Source: Hyperoplus lanceolatus (taxonomy: Eukaryota; Chordata; Actinopteri; Uranoscopiformes; Ammodytidae). From it: a stretch of DNA of 64,000 bases. Location of the stretch: the NCBI GenBank assembly GCA_026929865.2, contig CM049417.1:21577501-21641500 (forward strand), given 5' to 3'. Below are positions 1 to 32,600 of the stretch, one piece after another. The position numbers and the translations under genes were made by a program. Below the pieces are notes generated by a model. The model was given only the letters and a program-made list of their open reading frames with translations. It was not told the origin of the DNA and did not search any database. Numbering within the stretch: position 1 is the first letter of the stretch; every line of letters begins with the position of its first letter.

Positions 1-1954
1 GAAAAGCCAAAAGCGGCGGCGGCGGCGAACGCGGGGAAAAAAGGTTCCTCAAGGGTCAGTTTACCAAATCACACAAGCAAAACATTGCCAAAGTATTTCC
101 CCACATAGCCCTGGAGTATCCAGGAACGCAGATAGTTTTGGTTTATTTTAAACAGTTTTGAACCAGTCATGACTTCTATTTCAAAAACATTCTCTAAAAC
201 TTAAAAAAAAATGGCAAAGGTAGCTCAAACTGCAGTATATTTTATCAGCAAATAATATTTGGATATACAAGTTATAAAACAATTGTAAAACACAAATTAG
301 ACGTTAATTTAAAATATATTTTCGAATTATTTGAACTTTGACCTAGTTGGCCGCTGCCCTTTCAAAACGCCACCGGTGATATCAGCTGTAGTAGGCTACG
401 TGATGTTACCAGAGTGAGGCAAACTAGGCAAACTAAAAGCGGCACCAAGCGCAGGAGGGAGAGAGCGATGGAGGAAGAATAGATTGTGTTCCTAATAACT
501 CTATAGGCTACCACAACATTAGCGCGATTTCGGAAGGAAAGGTAATGCTTGGCGTAATGCTAACGTTAGCTTAGCTCAGCTGTTTGTTTACATTCAGCCC
601 TGCTATTGCCCATCATCAACCGTGACTTGCTTGCATCATGGCAATAGGCGGTCAATAATGGATATAATATGGACACAAAAGACTATCAATATTGGATCTT
701 TGTATGGATTTATAGATCGCCAAAAAGATGCACGTTCCTGGATGAATTGATAAGCTCCGGGTTACGATGGCGCAGAGGACCGCTGATTTGGAACGTAACA
801 ACAGCAGTTCGCCTCCACGGGGAAAAAGTAAGGAACTCTTAGTAAGGACTTTACTACCGTTCGAAAGTTATTAAAGCATCAACAAACTACGCAGCTTGCC
901 GTCACGGCTCACACAATCGGTTTCAGTGAGTACATTGGCATTATTAATGTTGGTTTGATGGGTGTGTTTTTCTGGAACGAATATCCAAATATTCGCTCGG
1001 AAAAACCAACAAATATTCGAAGCCTGAAAAATGGCATTCGGGCCAGCCCTAGTCATGACATAAAGAGCGATCAGTCTGTCCAAACTCAGACGTCAGCGAG
1101 TGTTGAAAACTCTTCACTGAGAAATGCGCCTTTGCGATGAAGTTTGTCCGCACACGGAAGCTGTTCTGTGCGCGCGTGGTTTTCATGTCCGCGTGTTTTT
1201 ATAAAAAATAAAACACCACACAAGGAGCCTAAACTGAAAGGAAAGTTACGAGATGATAGAACCAGCAACCAATTGTAAAAGAAAAGGCAGCCACTAAAGC
1301 ATCATCAGCATTCCCAGTGAGTCATAGTCAAATCACTATATAGAGTAATTTTCATACACATATAAAAACATATTGACCCCCTCCCCTACCCATCAACAAA
1401 CCAGAACATTGCAGATTGCACAATAACAGTTGTGTAAATCCCTCTGTAGGGTAGACCGGGGGCAAGTGTAACACTTTTTGGTGTTTAATTAGTCAAAAAC
1501 AACTTGAACAATTTAGATAATTTATTCTATGCTGTTACGGTGCTCAATTTGTTTACATAAATTGTATTTATTTTACAAGCAATGTAAGATGTCCTATTAG
1601 TACAAGATAATAGGCCTACAGTAATAGCAAATGTTTTACCCCTTCACAAGCATTCATTTAAAGATAAATTAATATACAGTGATATAATACCGTTATCGTC
1701 TATGCTTCAAATTATACTGCAATATACATTTTAGACCATACCGTACAGCCCTACCTTGACATAAATATTATACTATTAACTACGTGAAGTAAAGTAATTT
1801 TCAATTAGACCTATGGATTATTGAACATTGTTATCGGCAATTTAAGAGGCAGGCATTCCTTGCTTGTTCCAATACATATTAATAGTTTCACTTTGCATCA
1901 TTAAAAAGAGATGCTTAAAAAGTTTCTTAAAAGCATAACATGCACTGAATGATG
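1..1954. other. No gene recognised; 3' flank or last intron of the SET/recombinase gene
   Basis: I see no convincing exon on either strand. If the minus-strand gene to the right splices at its donor near 1966, this stretch is its last intron. A motif around 1452 (ACCGGGGGCAAGTGTAAC) recurs inverted near 6094, so repeat DNA is present, but I could not set element limits. Confidence 0.4.
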
Positions 1955-21662
<19,708 letters not shown>

Positions 21663-22097
21663 TAGGACTCCCTTCACTACCTCTCGCGCTCCGGTAGATT
21701 GCTCAACGCGCATGTGCACAACATCCTTTGGGGGTTCCAATGGCAAAATGGGGTGCACTCACCTCAGGAGGAAAGACCTCCACCCTAGAGATGCACTGAT
21801 TGAAGATATAGAGATCTTAACCTAGGCTATTTAATAGAGCGTTATATCTTTTAAAATGCACGTGTGTATGTGCAATCAAACACATACTTTGACATGAAAT
21901 AGGCCTGTTTTAGATTGCACTTAATAAAATAAAAAAACACGGTTTTATCAGCTTGTTCACTTTTCATGAACATGATTTCAAACTGATGTTTAGTCTGCCA
22001 CAAAAAATAATGTATTTTATTTACAAAAAAAGTCCCAGTAGGCTTTATAAGTTCTACTGAAATAGAAGTACACAAGTAGCCTTTTATTAGCAACATA
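21663..22097. other. 5' flank of the SET/recombinase gene
   Basis: The first 100 bases are fairly GC-rich with some CpG and include the possible upstream ATG at 21713. Further right it becomes AT-rich. No TATA-like box was placed with confidence. Confidence 0.4.
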
Positions 22098-22963
22098 CAC
22101 TCAACAAAAATATAAACGCAACACTTTTGTTTTTGCTCCCATTTTTCATGAGATGGACTTAAAGATCTAAAATTCATTCCAGATACACAATATTACCATT
22201 TCTCTCAAACATTGTTCACAAATCTGTCTAAATGTGTGATAGTGAGCACTTCTGCTTTGCTGAGATAATCCATCCCACCTCACAGGTGTGCCACATCAAG
22301 ATGCTGATCTGACATCATGATTAGTGCACAGGTGTGCCTTAGACTGTCCACAATAAAAGGCCACTCTGAAATGTGCATTTTTTTGCTTTATTGGGGGTCT
22401 GGGGACTCAGAACCAGTCAGTATCTGGTGTGACCACCATTTGCCTCATGCAGTGCAAAACATCTTCTTCGCATAGAGTTTATCAGATTGTCAATTGTGGC
22501 CTGTGGAATGTTGGTCCACTCCTCTTCAATGGCTGTGCGAAGTTGCTGGAGACGGCTTATGGTGGAGAAATGAACATTCAATGCACAAGCAACAGATCTG
22601 GTTGACATTCCTGCTGTCAGCATGCCAATTGCACGCTCCCTCAATGCTTGTGGCATCTGTGGCATTTTGCTGAGAGACAAAACTGCACATTTCAGGGTGG
22701 CCTTTTATTGTGGACAGTCTAAGGCACACCTGTGCACTAATCATGATGTCAGATCAGCATCTTGATGTGGCACACCTGTGAGGTGGGATGGATTATCTCA
22801 GCAAAGCAGAAGTGCTCACTATCACACATTTAGACAGATTTGTGAACAATGTTTGAGAGAAATGGTAATATTGTGTATCTGGAATGAATTTTAGATCTTT
22901 ACGTCCATCTCATGAAAAATGGGAGCAAAAACAAAAGTGTTGCGTTTATATTTTTGTTGAGTG
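22098..22963 (-). mobile_element. Internally deleted Tc1 with about 270-bp inverted repeats
   Basis: Both ends are intact (CACTCAACAAAAATATAAAC and inverse) with TA on each side. It is the same family as 14098-15717. An 87-codon minus-strand frame (22417-22680) keeps the N-terminal helix-turn-helix (QALRERAIGMLTAGMSTRSV) and joins it in frame to the extreme C-terminus (EEEWTNIPQATIDNLINSM). The whole catalytic core is missing. It can move only with a helper transposase. Confidence 0.9.
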
Positions 22964-24507
22964 TATATGCCTAAGCACTTGAGGTTGGCTATAAAGAGAA
23001 AAGTCCTTTGTAACATGAATACAGACAACTGATGAAGCTAGTTTAATTTAGCTTCTTTATATACAGATAGGTTGGTTAACCCGCAACCATATAGCTAGAC
23101 ATTTGGCTGTGATGATGGAAATGAGAAAATACTAAGTTCTGCAACCAAAATGTGTGACTTGAAAAGTTATTTCAATGAAACTCATTGTGAGAACTGAAAT
23201 ATCAGTTTGTCTAATGCAGATGAGAGTTGGTAATTAAGTTTTTTTTGAAGTAAACCTTCATTTGTCTTTAATTATCTTAAGTTCTCGGAAGTTTCCTGGA
23301 AATAACTTTTTAATTTATCTTTTTAAATGCTCCATTAAAAAACCCAAAACTAGGAGACTAGTCCTCATGTTACTATTTTGAATGGCTGCCTGACACACTT
23401 GGAAGGACCTTATTGGAAGTGTACCAATTCAACCCTGTCTAAATCTAAAAATGTCAGAGAAAAAAAAAGGAAATAAAATAGACATAATATACTACAGAAA
23501 AGGGTTAAGATTGGGTTTTAATCTTCAATGCACATCCAGTTATTCATCACTGAGATAAAAGAAAAGCATTGCACCAAGAAATTCACCATTCCAGAAAGTT
23601 TGGAAGCAGCTCATTCGCCCAGTGAGTCTACAGTGAGGATTTTGATGAGTGTTTGGCTGAAGACACTGCAACCCTACTGTCAACTGTTAGTCACATACAG
23701 TGGTTTACAAAGAGAAAAAAATTCAACAGTAGGGTCTGAGTAAATGAAAGTAGAACTGGTCTGACTAGTTCAAACGTGTGAACAGTATAGCAGCACATTC
23801 AAGTAGAACATCAGGAGAACTTGGCGACCAGAGCAGCAAACATGATGCTTGGTCATCACAGACTGTGCCAAAGCATACAACAACACAAGCATTCATGTCT
23901 CGATACATGAAAAAACATGAACTTTGGAATTATTTGGATTACATATGTTAATAAGGTGGTACATTAAAAGCAAAGTGACCTATCTAAAAATAGTACAATG
24001 GCTACAGATTCAGCTGCACGCAAGTCACAGTTTATCAGTCGTGGATTTTTTGGCTACATTCTAGCAGTTAGTAGATTTTGGAGTGTTAGGAACAGCAGAT
24101 AATTAGTCATCAAAAACGGTAAATCCACTTAAATAAAATAAATTACACACGGTATACAAAATAAAAGACACTTTCAAACGGTCTAGCTCTGCCACTTTAG
24201 CAAGAAAGCCAACCTTTATACAGTCTGCACGCACTTCTTTGTCAGAGGAAAAACTGTTGCAACCAAAAGGTCCTTTTAGCACCCTCTGTGGAAATACCAA
24301 CGTCGGGGAAAAGCTGTCTACTGGGCTTTGTTCAAAGGAGCTTAGCTGGGATTTTTTAGTTGAGCAGTACATTTGCTAACCTCTAGTGTTCACAGGGTAT
24401 GTTCCACGCCGCTTGCTATTCAATTTGGGACACACAAAAGGGAAAAAGCTGGCTGTTAGTGTCGAGTGAGTTCATTCGTAGATGCTGTTGGATTGAAACA
24501 AAGAGAG
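22964..24507. other. Region between cntf and the SET/recombinase gene
   Basis: AT-rich, no coding signal. The part next to 24507 should include the cntf 3' UTR; I did not fix a poly(A) site. Confidence 0.5.
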
Positions 24508-26426
24508 TCAGATCTCCTCTGATCCTTCCCTCTCTGTGTGTAAGACATGAAGGGTCTGCGCAGCATGGTCGGCCCAGTGGACGAGCTCCAGCAGCACTCG
24601 ATAGGTCCAGATTTTGAGCCCGAAAGCTCCCCCACCGCCATCTGTTTCCTGCGCAGAAGAGTGCAAGTTTACATCCACTGGCATTTAATTTAACCAAACA
24701 CATAAAACAAAAAGGGGTTTAGTGGACGGGTAAGCTAAAGTAAAACAGTACTCCTGAGAAAAGTAAAAAATGTCAAGTCCAGTGTCAATGTTCTACGTTT
24801 AAAGTCTAAAATAAAGATTATTGGGGATGATGGATGTGATGGGGGGAAACAATTAAAAAACGTAAAAGGTGGAGTCAGCAAATCTGGAGAGTGCTTGTCA
24901 AAATCACTTTGTCAAGATGAGTAAATATCTCTTCTTGATCCACTACCTGTCAATACTGTGTTTGCATTGGGGGAAAACCCAGTGTTAATACAGAACCTAG
25001 GCTCATTATAGGGGCATGTTGCTAGCTACGATCGGCCCTTTGTTTAAATACCCTTTGTTTACCTACCAGTTTACAGAGCCTAGGCGGTGTATTAACACCA
25101 GATATTTTTTCAGTGCATAGGCAGTACGGACAGGTAGTGCATCACAAGAAGATATTCACTGATTTTGACAAAAGGTGATTTTGATATTAAGCAAATTTCT
25201 CCAGAACCGCTGACCCTACTTTTAATGGAGAAACACAGGAAGTGTTGGCCACATGTATGATGGTGTAACAGGGGCATTTAGAAAAAACTAACCACAACCA
25301 AATACTGTACCTCATTACAGCGGTGGTCCGGGCTGACTTCCAGGGTCTTTTCCTCGGTCTCTGCTAGATCTTTGGTGCTGTGGAGCAGGTGCTCCAGGCG
25401 CAGACGCACGTTCTTCCTCATGCTCTCATAGTCGCCCTCCAGCTCTCCCCATTCCTCCTCTTCCTTCAGGATGACACAGTGGATCAGGCCCAGACACTGG
25501 CGCAGAGCAGCGTGCAGCGCCTGCACCTGCTCCTCCACACTGGGCCCCTCTGAGTCAGGGGACAGGGACACCATGCGCCCGTCTGGGGCGTGGTCTGGCA
25601 AGAAGGTCTCCCTCTCTTTCTGAAAAGGCCAGGAAAGGAAAGAGATTTTATCAGATGCTGCATACTAATGATGTGTTGTACTGCACTTTTTACGCTGCTA
25701 GCACCTGAGTACTCATTTTAATTTAATTAATGTGGAAACATGTTTTTCTTCGAATGACCATAAAATTAACCTCGGAACAAGGTGCAACCGGCCATGCACC
25801 TTGATTTTATATTAAATAAATTGCTAATGTAACAGTAAGTGACAGCCATGTCGTTTCTATTGATCAATTAAAAGGTGTAGCCTACTGAAATACAGGTTAA
25901 GCATGGAAGCATGGCTGGGAGGAAAATAAATCCAATACACTCTATCCATTAGGCCCCCCCAGGGAAAATGGAGGGAGGGAGGGAGTGAGTGTGGGCTTTT
26001 AGTGTGATTACACCCTGCACCACAGCATCCTATTTACAATTAGTAAATACACAAGTGAATGTTTACAGTAAAAGTCAAGCATAACATTCATTCAACTGCG
26101 ACAGGTAGCTAGCTGCGAAAACAGTGCTCGCATTAACAGCAACTGCAAGCCCCAAGTAACGGGTAAAGGACTGGGGGGGGGGGGGGCATGGACATATAAG
26201 AAGGGGGGCGGGGGGGTGGAGTGTGTCCCACCGCCACCGCCTGACCAGAATGAGGGTTAGCAGCATAAAAAGCGTGTTGATAACTCACGTATAGCTGGAG
26301 CAGATTGGTACATTCGTAGTGCAGTAGGCGGGCAAGAGCCACCGCTCTCCCCGTCCGTGACCCATCGACAGCCGCCGGCGCGTCCAGCACTACGGTGATC
26401 CGCTGCTGCTCCTCCTTCCCTGCCAT
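24508..26426 (-). CDS. cntf: Ciliary neurotrophic factor (helical cytokine)
   Basis: Three coding exons (26426-26289, 25619-25311, 24648-24508) in phase 0 give 195 residues, close to the 200 of human CNTF. The last exon carries GGGGAFGLKIWTYRVLLELV, which lines up with the human helix-D segment and keeps the FxxK motif used for LIF-receptor contact. There is no signal peptide at the start (MAGKEEQQRITVV), as in mammalian CNTF, which leaves cells by a non-classical route. The family signals through CNTFR-alpha, LIFR and gp130 to JAK/STAT. The neighbour upstream is zfp91, as in mammals. Mammalian CNTF has two coding exons; here there are three. CLCF1 or cardiotrophin are alternatives, but the synteny and the missing signal peptide favour cntf. 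Confidence 0.88.
24863..25224. repeat. Intronic palindromic MITE, copy 3 (most complete), in cntf intron 2
   Basis: TAAAAGGTGGAGTCAGC on the left matches the inverse of GCTGACCCTACTTTTA on the right. Inner blocks (CTACCTGTC, CAAAATCAC) are also mirrored, so the whole element is an imperfect palindrome. Confidence 0.65.
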
Positions 26427-27380
26427 TTGCACTCCAGCCCAGTTTGTATAGGTGGGTTAACAGCGAGCTTTGACAGACCGAGCAGAGGAATGAGCACCCC
26501 CAGCTCCCTCCCCACCGCCCCCCTCAGTAAACAAATAAATAACGGTCGTAAATGTATGCTGCAGTGACAACGTTTCTACAGGCGGAGGTTGTTTCGGGAT
26601 ATTTCAGCGGTTCGAGCACGAATTCGGCGAGCGGCGTTGGTGTCGGTGTTCATGTTGGCGTGCACGCAAAGAGAGAGGGGGGATTTAATTGGTTCCGCAA
26701 GCCCGAGGGGCGTTTTTTAGAGCACGCACAGGAGCGCCTTTTCTCTCAGTGCCCCCCACCCATCCGTCCGTGCACAAATACTACAAACCCTCCTTATAGG
26801 GAGGATGTTCGCAGTCACCGTGAGAAATATTTTCTGACCAATAAAGTTTCTCCCAAGAATGTTCACTTCCTGCCAGCTATTTTCCCGCACAAGTAGGGGC
26901 CTAGTGTGTAGTCTACAGAGAACACTTAGTCTATTTATTTTTATTTTCCTGTTTTTTCCCCCCTTTAGACTATGTTTGTAAAGACCAGCTTAACCATTGT
27001 AATAAAGTTTGAAATTAAACATTTGGGAATGCTCGTTTTGATACACAGAAGAAAGTTGAGCTATTATTAAAAATTAATTACAGGATAGCCTACTTATTTT
27101 TTATTTAAACAAGAAGTGTTAAAATGTAAGATGAAGGCCAATAAACAGTTAAAGGTGAACGCTTGTTGTTTAAATCACTGAATTCAAAACAAATTCACAA
27201 AATTAGTAGCCCGGAAATTCAAACCTGCCGCTAGGCGCTCGCAAATTCAATTTGCTGCGCCTGTTGGTCTGGACCATGTCTGGACACTCTCAATTGAAGC
27301 TCATTAAATATGTCAAGAAATCCTGAGCTACCAATCAAATCGTTCTTTCTGATATGGGCGGGCCACCTAGCCCTATCCCG
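26427..27380. other. 5' flank of cntf
   Basis: GC-rich for about 350 bp from the start codon, then AT-rich. No other gene seen. Just inside the gene, intron 1 holds a run of about 13 G near 26172-26185. Confidence 0.45.
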
Positions 27381-27433
27381 TATGTATGTATGTCTGTCTG
27401 TCTGTCTGTCTGTCTGTATGTATGTATGTATGC
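27381..27433. repeat. (TATG)n/(TCTG)n tetranucleotide microsatellite
   Basis: TATG units flank a block of TCTG units. A hAT-like end (CAGGGGTGTAAAGTAGCTAG) starts right after it and runs to about 27650. Confidence 0.85.
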
Positions 27434-27650
27434 AGGGGTGTAAAGTAGCTAGTTACATTTACTCGTGTTCCTGTAATTGAGTAGTTTTTTTGTGTAGGCT
27501 ACTTGTAATTTTCTAAGTGGTTTTTAAAACCTGTACTTTTACTTTTACTTTGAGTATGTTTATTTTGAAGTATTGAAGGCCTACTTTGCTACATTTTATA
27601 TCACCTGCGTTACTGAGTAAAAAAAAGAGTACATAGAAAGGCTAAAGGAG

Positions 27651-27970
27651 AGAAAAGAAAATCATCTTCATGCATGACAATGCACCATCTCATGCTGCAA
27701 AGAATACCTCTGTGTCATTGGCTGCTATGGGCATAAAAGGAGAGAACCTCATGGTGTGGCCCCATCTTCCCCTGACCTCAACCCTATTGAGAACCTTTGG
27801 AGCATCCTCAAGCAAAAGATCTATGAGGTTGGGAGGCAGTTCACATCAAAACAGCAGCTATGGGAGGCTAGTCTGGCATCCTGCAAAGATATTCAAGCAG
27901 AAACTCTCCAAAAACTCACAAGTTCAATGGATGCAAGAATTGTGAAGGTGATATCAACAGTCAGTATAAT
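27651..27970 (+). mobile_element. Tc1 transposase C-terminal fragment
   Basis: FMHDNAPSHAAKNT and SSPDLNPIENLWSILKQKIY are typical of the Tc1 catalytic core. The tail QKLTSSMDARIVKVI follows. The two parts lie in different frames, so the copy is dead, and no inverted repeats were found. Confidence 0.85.
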
Positions 27971-28886
27971 TTTCAAGTCATCAACCGTTAAAGTATGATT
28001 CAAATTGTATTGAACTAACCTCCAAATGATAACGGTATTTTTTCCAAAAATAAAAAACTCAAAATGCACCGTTCCAAACTTGTAGTGTGGCCGCACCTTA
28101 AGACTGCTGAATTTAGTTATTCTGAAAACATATGATACATAAGACAAGCGCTCAGTAGTAATGGCAGTGTACAGAGGTATATTTCTATTATCTAAGATTT
28201 GACAAAAACTATTTCATCATAATACTGCTGCCTGCATAGTCTTCACTATAAAAAAGGATTCAATAAAGCAATAATCTAAAACAAACAAATTCGGGTGACC
28301 GAGTACAATTTAGAAGGGAAGGAACTTCATGCAAGGAAAAACAAGCAAACAAGGGCGACAGCAATTAAGATCATTTCTTTAAAAAATCTGGTAGAAAATA
28401 AGTTGTTTTCAGAAAACAAAGACATTTCTTGTTAAGATTTCTCTTTGTCAAAAACTTTACTGAAAACAAATATTTAACATTTTGTATTTTTATCTTCAAA
28501 GTATATTTTACACCCCATGTGGTTGCAGTCGCTGCTCACAGTATAGTATCTTAAACTACTTTTGCTGAGTTATGCCAATGAATGATACTCATCTATTCAA
28601 GTTGCAAAGAGATGCATATACACACAACGCGGATGCTATGGGGATGTAAAAGTCATATTTTACTGTTTTGTACATAATGAACAAGTACATCTCTCTTTTT
28701 AACATTTAAAAGAAATGTAACAGACGGAATATATACAAACACAACAGATCCAAAAAGTAACAAAACATCCATTTAGTGGTAAAAGAAGTGTATGGAAACT
28801 ACACTATTATAAATCATACTCCCTGATGTAAAGTAGATGTCTTTAGCTTTTTACTGAATATATACTGTATACTGTAATACTATATA
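27971..28886. other. AT-rich stretch between cntf and zfp91
   Basis: No coding signal. It may contain the distal zfp91 3' UTR. Confidence 0.4.
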
Positions 28887-29565
28887 CACTAACCGGCCAC
28901 TTTATTAGGTACAGCGGTTCATTTTCTTGTTAACACATATAACTAATCAGCCAATCACATGTCAGCAATTCAATGCATTTAGGCATGTAGACCTGCACGG
29001 GACAACTTATTGAGGTTGAAACCGAGCAACAGAATGGGTAAGAAAGGGATTTTAAGTGACTTTGAACATGGCAATTTTGAGGGTGCCAGGAGGGCTGGTA
29101 TGAGTATTTCAGAAGCTGCTGATCTACTGGGATTTTCACTCTAAACCATCTCTAGGGTTTACAGAGAAAGGTCCGAAAAAGAAAAAATATCCAGTGAGCG
29201 GCATTTGTGTGGACGTAAAATGCTTTGTTGAAGTCAGAGGTCAGTGGAGGATGGGCACACTGGTTTGAGATGATAGAAAGGCAACAGTAACTCAAATAAC
29301 CACTCGTTACAACCAGGGTATGCAGAATACCATCTCTGAACCCAAAACACGACCAACCTTGAAGCAGATGGGCTATAGCAACAGAAGACCCCACCGGGTG
29401 CCACTCCTGTCAGCTAAAAACAGGAAAATGAGGCTACAATTCGTACAGGATCACCAATATTGGACAATAGAAGATTGAAAAATCATGCCTGGTCTGACGA
29501 TACTCGATTTCAGTTGCGACATTCAGATGGCAGGTTCAGAATTTGGTGTGTTACACTCTGTGGGT
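28887..29565 (+). mobile_element. Tc1 fragment downstream of zfp91
   Basis: The left end begins after TA with CACTAACCGGCCACTTTATT. A transposase start at 29035 reads MGKKGILSDFEHGNFEGARR and meets a stop after about 36 codons. Later parts (HAWSDDTRFQLRHSDGRFR) are also recognisable. The right end is missing. It lies about 125 bp past the zfp91 stop, probably inside that gene's 3' UTR and antisense to it. Confidence 0.85.
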
Positions 29566-29691
29566 AAAGTCTATTATTTCAAATATTTATACTGTAATGT
29601 CAGCTTATCAACTTTTGTCAGGTCCTTCAGTCTCTTCTTGTTTTTTGGTTTTATTAAAAACTTACTTTGGATTTCTGTGTCCTTCTTCCAT

Positions 29692-32600
29692 TTAGATTAA
29701 ACTGTCTCCGTGAACCTCGGCACAGTGCAACAGAATCTGTCTCTCTCCTTCCCTCTCCCACATCATTTCCTCCACCTCCTGATGACCTCTGCCGCCACCG
29801 CCGGCTCCAACCACCCACCGGTCCCACAGCTGGCCCTCCCCCGACAGCTCTGGGTCCACATGGGCCCCCCTGCCCCAATGCACGGCCTGCGCTGTGACAG
29901 AGCTCAGCGTGAGGAGGCTGCTGCTGGACATGTGAGCGGGAGTTGCCGTGGTGAGGTTCAACATGGTGGGGGCTTGCTGCTGCTGAGGATGGGCCAACTG
30001 CACCATGTGATGCATGGGCAGATGGAGGAACTGGCCCTGGGACACATCCACCTGCGTGTGTGAAGTGAGTGGGAGCACCACCTGCTGCAGTGGAGCCAGG
30101 GTTCCACTCACTGCCTCCTGGCTGTCCAGGCTGTCCTGGGTCTCGTTGCTCACCGGGCTGACAGATGGCTGGTCAGGCTGGGTGAGAACCGAGGCCGTCT
30201 CAGAGATGGAGATGGCGGGAGTGCTTATTACCGAGCCCCCGTTGGCAGCCAGGGCTTCCGCTATGAGCACCTCGGGGTGGCTCTTGGCCTTGTGGGCAAC
30301 GACTGAGTCCTTCTTCTCAAACTTTTTGCCACAAATGGAGCAAGAGAACTGATAGGAGGCCTCTGCGTCATGCTTCTTCATGTGCCAGTTTAAGGAGGCC
30401 TTCTGACGGCAGGTGAAGCCACAGATCTCACACCTGCCACAGGGGGGAGACAGAGAAGCGGTTATGGACCTGAACTGACTTGAAACTCAAGTAGGATCTA
30501 TTTGAATGACATTTCACCTCCAATTTCAGTGAAAGAAGTAGGATGAAAATCCTTTACTTACTTAATTTATAACACAGCATAAAATGTTAATCCATTTCAT
30601 CTTACTTGTTGATTAATTTGTTGTGCTTTTATTAATGTTTCCTAATAAAGACGCTGACAAATATAATGTTAATATTACTATAACAAGTAAAAAAACTTTC
30701 ATTGATAGTTTTGAATTTTGTATTTCTGAAACATAAAAATATTAAGTAGCATTGAAAGTAATACAGATGATGCTTGTACACGAGCCTACAGATTAAAATG
30801 TTTATTTATAAATATAGCATTATATTTCTGAATGCCATTTATTTACTTATTTATTATTTCGCAATCACAACTTAGCTTTATTGTCCACTGTAATCACAAA
30901 CTCACAATTTAACCAAATCATGTAACACTAGGCCTATTGCCACCATGCCTTACAACTTTTCTCAGGAAAACCCTTAATAAAAACATTATTTTACGTCACA
31001 TTTTCGTTTATAAGCTGACTTGAAACTACTAAAAATGACATTGTATCTTCATTATTATTAAAATAAACCTTGTGGCATTAAGCAAAAGTTATTTACACGT
31101 ATTGCTTTTCATACAGTTTTAAAAAAGTATTGGAACAGTGAGGCCAATTCCTTTATTTTTGCTGTAGACTGGAAACATTTGGGTTTGACACCAAAATATG
31201 AATATGAGACAATAGATCAACATTTCAGCTTCCAGGTATTCACATTTGGATCTGATACACAACTGAGAATATAGCATTATTTGTTGTGAATATCTGGAAA
31301 TGAAAGCTGAAATGTTGATCTATTGTCACATATTCATATTTTGGTGTCAAACCCAAATGTTTCCAGTCTACAGCAAAAATAAAGGAATTGGCCTCACTGT
31401 TCCAATACTTTTGCAGGGCACTGTATATTTTAATTCTAAAGCAGTAAGCAGTTACCAGTCTTCAGTTACACCCGGAGATGGAATTTTATAAAATGCACGT
31501 TGTGTGCTTCTGTTCCTGTTCTGTGTACTGAAAAATACTTCCTTGACTGTGCCGCACCTAGCATAGTTTGAGACAGGAATAGCCACAAAAGTTGAACAAC
31601 AAGTACAAAGCAAGATGTTCCTCATATTTTAGTCACCGCCACCCTCTGGAAATGGACACCAGCCAGATTACCATGACTTTGTATTTTTTTAATTCAATCT
31701 TTTTCACAGCACATCCTATTGATAGGACACTGTAGCGGCACAGCCTAACCTGTTGAGCATAACTCACTGTATTGGCTTCTCTCCTGTATGAATCATCCTG
31801 TGCACAGCCAAGTTGTGAGAGCTCTTGAAGGCACGAGCACAATACTCACAGATGTAATCCCGTTGATCTGAAAAACAGATGAGCATTTATTAATAATTGC
31901 AAAAGCAAAAAAAGGTTTGATTTTATAATATCTTAACTTGGCATGTTAAGCAATTCATTACATAAAACATTTCGAGAAGCATCGTTGAGGTTCAGAATCA
32001 AAAAATAAGTCACGTTGACGGTACACATCTGTGGCCAAACTTCACCTGTATGGTGTTTAGTGTGGCGCAACAGCTGCTTCTGCAGGCGAAACAAGCGTCC
32101 GCACGAAGGGTGATCACACACATACTTCTTTTGGAGCAGGTGCTGGTATTTTATATGGTGCTGAAATGAAGAGACAAAACTTTTGTTATCATTAGAACAT
32201 TATTATCAAAGGTTTCTAATATTACAGTGAACACATCCGACCTCTGATCATTTGCATCTTGAGGTAAACCCACAGGATATCAGTTTGGTGTCTGTAACCG
32301 AGCGAATATGGTTGCTATTGCACAGTGCCACATCAGACGGTGCCTTTAAAAAATAAAAAAAGTAGTAATGGTTACAGTTGTCTGGGTGGCAAACCTGTAG
32401 ATACCGAGGATGTGCCAAGACGGTACCACAGCCCTCCATTTCACAGCGGACGTACTGCACTGGAGGCTTTTTCCTATTAAGACGGGGGAAAAGGGAAACT
32501 GAGTAATAATCTTACTTGTACAAACAGCACAAGTAATCAGTGGTGAATACTACTATCACTGTCACCTTCGTTTTGATGGCCCAGGGGCTTTGTCATCATT

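Noticed and set aside
767-850. Possible plus-strand first coding exon starting ATGGCGCAGAGG with a GTAAGG donor
   Set aside because: On careful reading the frame meets TGA after six codons (ATG GCG CAG AGG ACC CGC TGA).
29667-30352. Plus-strand frames over the last zfp91 exon
   Set aside because: Antisense shadows; the minus strand matches ZFP91.
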